The position numbers were made by a program, and so were the translations under genes. From positions 23,382,385-23,446,384 of the forward strand of contig NC_083337.1 of NCBI RefSeq assembly GCF_019175385.1: a stretch of DNA of 64,000 nucleotides. Reading direction: 5' to 3'. This document shows, one piece after another, positions 59,341 through 64,000 of this stretch (within the stretch, counting starts at the first letter, position 1; each line of letters starts with the position of its first letter). Below the pieces are notes generated by a model that saw nothing but the letters and a program-made list of their open reading frames with translations, did not search any database and was not told where the DNA came from. This DNA is from Lycium barbarum. Lineage: Eukaryota > Streptophyta > Magnoliopsida > Solanales > Solanaceae.

Positions 59341-60085
59341 AGATTGAATCTACCCATGGAAGAGGTGGTCAAGAAAGAGATTATAAAGTGGTTAGATGCT
59401 GGAGTTGTTTATCCTATTGCAGATAGTAAATGGGTGAGCCCGGTCCAATGTGTTCCAAAAAAGAGAGGCATCACGGTGGTGCCTAATGATAAGAACGAAT
59501 TGATTCCCACAAGGATAGTGACTGGATGGCGTGTCTATATGGATTATCAAAAGCTGAATTCTACTACTTGCAAGTACCATTTTCCCATGCCTTTTATTGA
59601 TCAGATGATGATCGGCTGGCTGGAAGGTCATATTATTGCTTTGTATATGGGTACTCTGGCTACAATCAAATTAATATTGCTCTTGAAGACCAGGAGAAGA
59701 TGACTTTCACTTGTCCTTATGGAATTTTGCTTTTAGCAGGATGCCTTTTGGTATTTACAATGCACCGACTACATTTCAGAGGTGCATGATGTCGATCTTC
59801 TCAGATATGGTTGAGGATTCCTTGGAGGTCTTTATGGATGATTTTTATATGGTAGCTGATTCTTTTGATGAGTGGATTAACCATCTGGGTCGAGTGCTGA
59901 AGAGATGTGAGGAGAATAATCTGGTGCTCAATTGGGAGAAATGCCATTTTATGGTTAAGAAAGGGATAGTCCTCGGTCACAAAATATCTAAGAAAGGGAT
60001 TGAGGTTGATCAAGGTAAAATTGATCATGTGTATTTAATGTTCTCGGATTACTTTTCAAGTGACATAAGATTTAGGGATGGTTAG
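59341..60085 (+). pseudogene. Athila-like reverse transcriptase, truncated
   Basis: MEEVVKKEIIKWLDAGVVYP, WVSPVQCVPKKRGITVV, RIVTGWRVYMDYQKLNSTT, FPMPFIDQM in one frame to 59703, then in another FAFSRMPFGIYNAPTTFQRC and the catalytic box EVFMDDFYMV (near 59830), FMVKKGIVLGHKISKKGIEVD. The similarity stops at about 60030 and the frame ends in foreign sequence, so the thumb, RNase H and integrase are gone. Confidence 0.85.
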
Positions 60086-60138
60086 CCTATAAGTGGGGCA
60101 GTGTAGGTGCCATCATGGCCCGTGAATTGGGTTGTGAC
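60086..60138 (+). mobile_element. Short remnant of an LTR 3' end
   Basis: GCAGTGTAGGTGCCATCATG ... GGTTGTGACA resembles the last 50 bp of the element E LTR (AGTGTGGGTGCCAGTCATGG ... GGTCGTGACA). Probably what is left of another LTR after the deletion that truncated the Athila-like element. Confidence 0.55.
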
Positions 60139-60911
60139 AAATAGTCCTGTATAAAAATCTTATTTATCCTATTACACTCCTTGATGATTTTCAAATGTTA
60201 CACGTTTGGGAATGTATATTTATTGGAATCCCATAATTATTACCTCTTTAGAATCAAAATTGATTTCCAAAAGTACTGTTGACACCTAAGTTTTGACCTC
60301 CCATGATTTTAATTAATTATCCGGAGTCCTTGAATATCAAATGGAGTAAAACGTATATTTTTACAGGTCAAAATGATATTTATAAAATTATTCCGATAAT
60401 ATTTTGCCATTTCATTTAGCAAAATAACTTTAGTAATATTATGAGTCATTGAGAGATTAATCTTCTAATTTTGTAGTTGATATAAAATATTTTCTAATTT
60501 AATTATTTAATTGGTAGAATTATCAGAAAATCAGTTAGCAAGCATTTTCCTCCGTTTAATTCAAAGAACCTAATCAATTAAATAAATTTATCATTCTTAG
60601 CCCTCATTTTTTTTTGCATACTCTGTGTGCATTAGTATTAATCGTAATTAATTAAGTGTTTAATTTTGGTTAAAATCCATAAGTTGTTTTGCTACGTAGC
60701 TAATTGCGGCTACAATTCAAAAAATCAATTGTTAGCCGATTATGGCTATAATTGAAATAGCTAATTTCATGGCTTAATTCAATTAAGGTCACTTTTGCAA
60801 AATTAGTTTTTAATTGGTCAATTAGTTATAACGTGTTCATAATTTAAGTGTTCCATTAATGGACATTATTTAAATTTGGCTATTTGTTACAATTTTTTGC
60901 ATATTTGGCCC

Positions 60912-60992
60912 TCCATATATGCATATATACATGGATATACACATGTGTATACATATACACATATGTATATCGTGTATACATATGCATAACTT
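60912..60992. repeat. ATAC/GTAT-rich near-palindromic stretch
   Basis: Alternating TATACACATG / CATGTGTATA words with several overlapping inverted repeats. Small frames over it are artefacts. Confidence 0.75.
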
Positions 60993-61572
60993 GGGCCCCC
61001 CCTCCATGTCTTTGCAGTTGGCCAAGTCCAACCCAAAATAGGGCCAGACCCGACCCAATTGGCTTAAATTATAAAAAGCCGAAGTCTCAAGCCAAACAAC
61101 CCTTTTGGGTCATTTGTTCATTTTCAGCCAAGGGTTTCAATTTGAAACCATTGGCGCTGCCCCCACATTCTCTCCTCTCTCCTCGTCATCAGCCTTAAAT
61201 GGCAAAAAAAGAGTTTGCTTTTTTGCTTTACGCAGAAGATGCTCGATCAAATGGGGTAAAGCATTAATTACTTTATCCTCTCTTCACTGTAGAACAACCA
61301 AACACGATAAAATCACCCATTTTTTTCCTTTGTTTTTGCTTTGCAATGGTCTTCAAACACTGAAATCCTTAATGGGTTTTGTTTCCATGCGTTTGAAATA
61401 CTCGATTTTTATTGGTTCATGAAGAACCCCACAGATTGACCGATTTCGAGTCAATCTGACCCTTTATTTGTTGATTCAATCGATTCTTTGCAGTTGGATG
61501 TGGTATTGAGATATGCAATTGCGAAAATTGCAATACTCCCACATCGATTCGGGGCTAGGGTTTATGAGAATT

Positions 61573-61594
61573 GGGGTTCTATATAAAGAACCCC
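61573..61594 (+). promoter_or_regulatory. TATA box between 7-bp inverted repeat arms
   Basis: GGGGTTC (61573-61579), TATATAAA (61580-61587), GAACCCC (61588-61594). The arms are perfectly complementary. Likely core promoter of the long LTR. Confidence 0.6.
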
Positions 61595-64000
61595 ATTTCT
61601 ACCATTTGAGACACCTTGAACAGAATACTTACAGATATTCACTCAAAAAACTCGATTTCTTTAAGTTTTAGCAAATAATTGCTTTGAAACTTTAATCTTC
61701 GAGTTTAAGTTAAATTTTAAAATATTATCTTTATTTGTGTGGCTGAGTCGTGCGATTGAGGAGCAAAGGATCTCCAAGTTCAATATTGACCAAGGCTGCA
61801 CTCCAAAAAGGTAATTCCCTTTCCTTTTAGTTAATTTTCTTTTATTATGCTTTAGTATTCATGCTTTGGGTTACTTTTATGTGAGTTATTTTTCTGTTTT
61901 TGTATAGTTAATCTTAGTTTAGTATTACTATAGTTCTATGACTGTTTAATCATGTTGCTTAGATAGATTATATTGTTAGGCTAGATTAGCTGTTTATTAA
62001 TCATGCTTATGTGTTTAATTGGGATTAGGAATTTATGGATAATATTAACCCTGTCTATGTGCTTAATTAGGAGTAATGGTTCATAATCTCTACTGGTCAT
62101 GTCTAAATATCTACTTGTTTATAATTAGTTGACTTACATTTTGCTGATCATGCCTAAATACTTGCCATGTCTGAGATTAGTGGTTTTCTGTTAATATGTC
62201 AAAGTGTTTACTTACTTGTTTAAGATTAGTTAACTTGTGATTTGTTGGCCATATATGAAAGAGCTTACCTATTTTTCTGAGGTTCACGGATTTATGACTG
62301 TTGGCCCCGTCTATTCCTTAAACTGTTTGAGTTCAGTTGATTCATGGTTTGTTAATAATGTTCATGCACTTAACTGATTATTAAGGGCTGTTTGGTCCAT
62401 GTTTGCCTTATACAAGTCTGCCAAATCATGGTTGTAGTTGACTAAGTTTGGTTTGTATAACAGTTAAACCATTAGTTTGAGTTTGCAACTTTGTTTAAGA
62501 GATGGCATATACATTTCACTTGACTAACTCCAAGTTTATAAATCATTTAAAAGATCCTTCTTGTGTGCTGTTTGACTGTATCTGCTACCCTGGACATTAA
62601 TAAACATTTTGATTACCTTATATGAACCGATAGTGTAGTATTTCTTTAGAACGTAATCTGTCTAAAAGTAAAATAATATCCTGTTGGTATTAAAGCTTTG
62701 TTTACCTTCATGTTTGGTTTGTTAAAAAGGTCTATGCCCTTCTCACTTAAAGTTTTTGAGTCTTTTGAAAAACTGTTGTTGAAGTACTTATACTTAGTTT
62801 ACACATAGCCAAAATCTGTTTATGCTTGAGTAAATAGAGTAGGATTTGAAAGTCATTAACAAGAGATAGTCACTTAAATATGAAGGATTATAGGTGTGAC
62901 TTACTTAGGACCAAGAAAAAGGGGACAAGACTTAGAGTTTCTAGTCAAACTCAGTCAAGTCTCTTTTCATTTTGGTTGCTGGGGTTCCCCTGTATGAAAT
63001 CATATATTATGGGACCCTCTAGGATAAATGAGATGATTAATATACTCAGGCCATTCAGTGTTGTTGAAGCAATCTTGTAGAGTTTAAGTTTCGTTTCAAG
63101 AAGTGTAGAAATCTGTAGTTTTTCTTTTTCCCTTTTCAGTAAAAACTGTGTGTTTTAAGTTGTTAAGTGTCGACTTTGCTGGGTTAATTACCATGAAAAT
63201 CCCACTCTCTTTTCCCTGTTTGTTGCTGATATATGTGTTGTATACTGTGTGTATACAGAATATACATGACTTGCATAAACCATGGTGTTTACGAAGAAGT
63301 ATATTTTGTATACCTCTTGAGCAAATCCTGGAACATGTTTTATTATCCTAAGTGTTGGGCCAAATCAACCCTTTAAGTATTTACCATATGGGCATGTTTA
63401 GGATTTGTTATGACCTATTCTCTGTCTATGTAACATTTGGGCCTAGCTATACCCATTTTTACCTTGGGCTTTGAAGTGTTGTCTATTTGTTTAAAGTTTG
63501 TTAAGAATATATAAACTGTATATATGTATCTGTGCCTCTATGTTTGTTGTAATGTTTACTTGATTTAAATTTCTTGTTAGTCTCATAAGGGAGTTTAGAT
63601 ACTTTCTAACCATAGATTTCTTTTTCCCCTTTCGTGTTTGCATGTGAAATGTCGTGGGCCATTTGGGCCGCTCCTTTGCATTGAAACCTTTTGGGCCACA
63701 TTGTCTTTGATCGAGTCCGCGTGAAAATAGAAAGGGAAGCTAACATATTGAAGGCCCAATCATGGGTGAAAATGGTCACTGATGGGCTTGGGTAGGCCCA
63801 CCAGTCCAAATTCTCATTCCTTTCCTCTTCTTTATTTATGTATATCATCAAATGTATATGTATTGTATGTGTAAACAATTGTATGGAATATTGGAACCCT
63901 ATAGGAGTTAGAACGTACAAAAACACTTAGTATTATTAGGAAGTCGCCCAAATCATTTTTTCAAACCACCTTAACCTCTAAAAATTGCATGAAATCGATA

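Larger units (their letters stand above)
45020..60138 (+). mobile_element. Athila-like Ty3/gypsy element, 3'-truncated, interrupted by Tekay-2
   Basis: 5' LTR (45020-46410), a TGGCGCCGTTGCCGGGGA-like primer site, gag split by Tekay-2 (46641-56665), protease and RT up to about 60030. RNase H, integrase and a matching 3' LTR are absent; instead the frame runs into a short remnant ending GGTTGTGACA. The RT and gag style (APPRINAANCKIDFTIYQLL, FMDDF) fits the Athila/Tat non-chromovirus branch. Confidence 0.82.
60277..64000 (+). mobile_element. Probable Tat/Ogre-like long LTR, running off the window
   Basis: TGTTGACACCTAAGTTTTGACC at 60277 is the usual start of long LTRs of Tat/Ogre-type gypsy elements. 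A TATA box lies 1.3 kb in (61582-61588), followed by a leader with a possible splice donor after CACTCCAAAAAG (about 61800). No coding region, primer site or second LTR is within the window, so the class is an inference from the terminus and layout. The rest of the stretch is AT-rich and non-coding. Confidence 0.5.

Noticed and set aside
60870..61422. Host gene in the 60.9-61.4 kb stretch
   Set aside because: The frames have no recognisable domains and lie within a probable LTR.

Overview
The window looks like a stretch of repeat-rich plant intergenic DNA. The best guess is a eudicot of the nightshade family (Solanaceae), judged from the LTR types (ends of the form TGTAACGACCC / TGTTACACCTCGG ... 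GGTCGTGACA), an RTE-clade LINE with its characteristic 3' end, and a TAGGGGTGTTCA-type hAT element. I do not name a species. I find no intact host gene, no structural RNA gene and no CRISPR. Almost everything is transposable element, and most can be resolved into a nested stack with exact boundaries and target-site duplications (TSDs) read directly from the sequence.

Region 1 (1-20517) is a decayed protein-coding Helitron whose 5' end lies before the window. It has a multi-exon Rep/helicase gene on the + strand, including three consecutive 54-nt exons that look like tandem exon duplicates. Its 3' end is a GC hairpin followed by CTAG at 20517, with a tandem copy just upstream. A 10.5-kb Ty3/gypsy chromovirus of Tekay/Del type (here Tekay-1, 6426-16896, minus strand, TSD TCTGG) sits inside the PIF1-like helicase, just after the Walker A motif. 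Region 2 (20518-24934) is AT-rich DNA with a clean solo LTR (21296-24032, TSD ATAAT).

Region 3 (24935-45019) is a stack inside an RTE LINE (minus strand): the LINE 3' end is at 24935-25363 and its reverse-transcriptase part at 44492-45019. Between them is a 5'-truncated solo LTR (25364-25710 plus 41863-44491). That LTR is split by a 16.1-kb gypsy element (E, 25716-41857, TSD GAGGA), which itself contains a solo LTR in gag (28977-31391), a hAT element (37024-38360, 8-bp TSD) and another solo LTR (38855-41405, TSD GTACT).

Region 4 (45020-60138) is a truncated Athila-like gypsy element (LTR, tRNA-Asp-type primer site, gag, protease, RT). Its gag is split by a second full-length Tekay-type element (Tekay-2, 46641-56665, + strand, TSD GACGA). 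Region 5 (60277-64000) looks like the start of a long Tat/Ogre-like LTR running out of the window.

All coding regions carry stops and frameshifts, so none of the elements looks autonomous. The most interesting signals are structural: position-conserved patches of short CG-rich palindromes inside LTRs of six different families, a conserved stem-loop next to the polypurine tract of the chromoviruses, the duplicated Helitron 3' terminus, the triplicated Helitron exon, and a single deletion that can explain the broken LINE/LTR junction. I did not find a convincing previously undescribed functional system.
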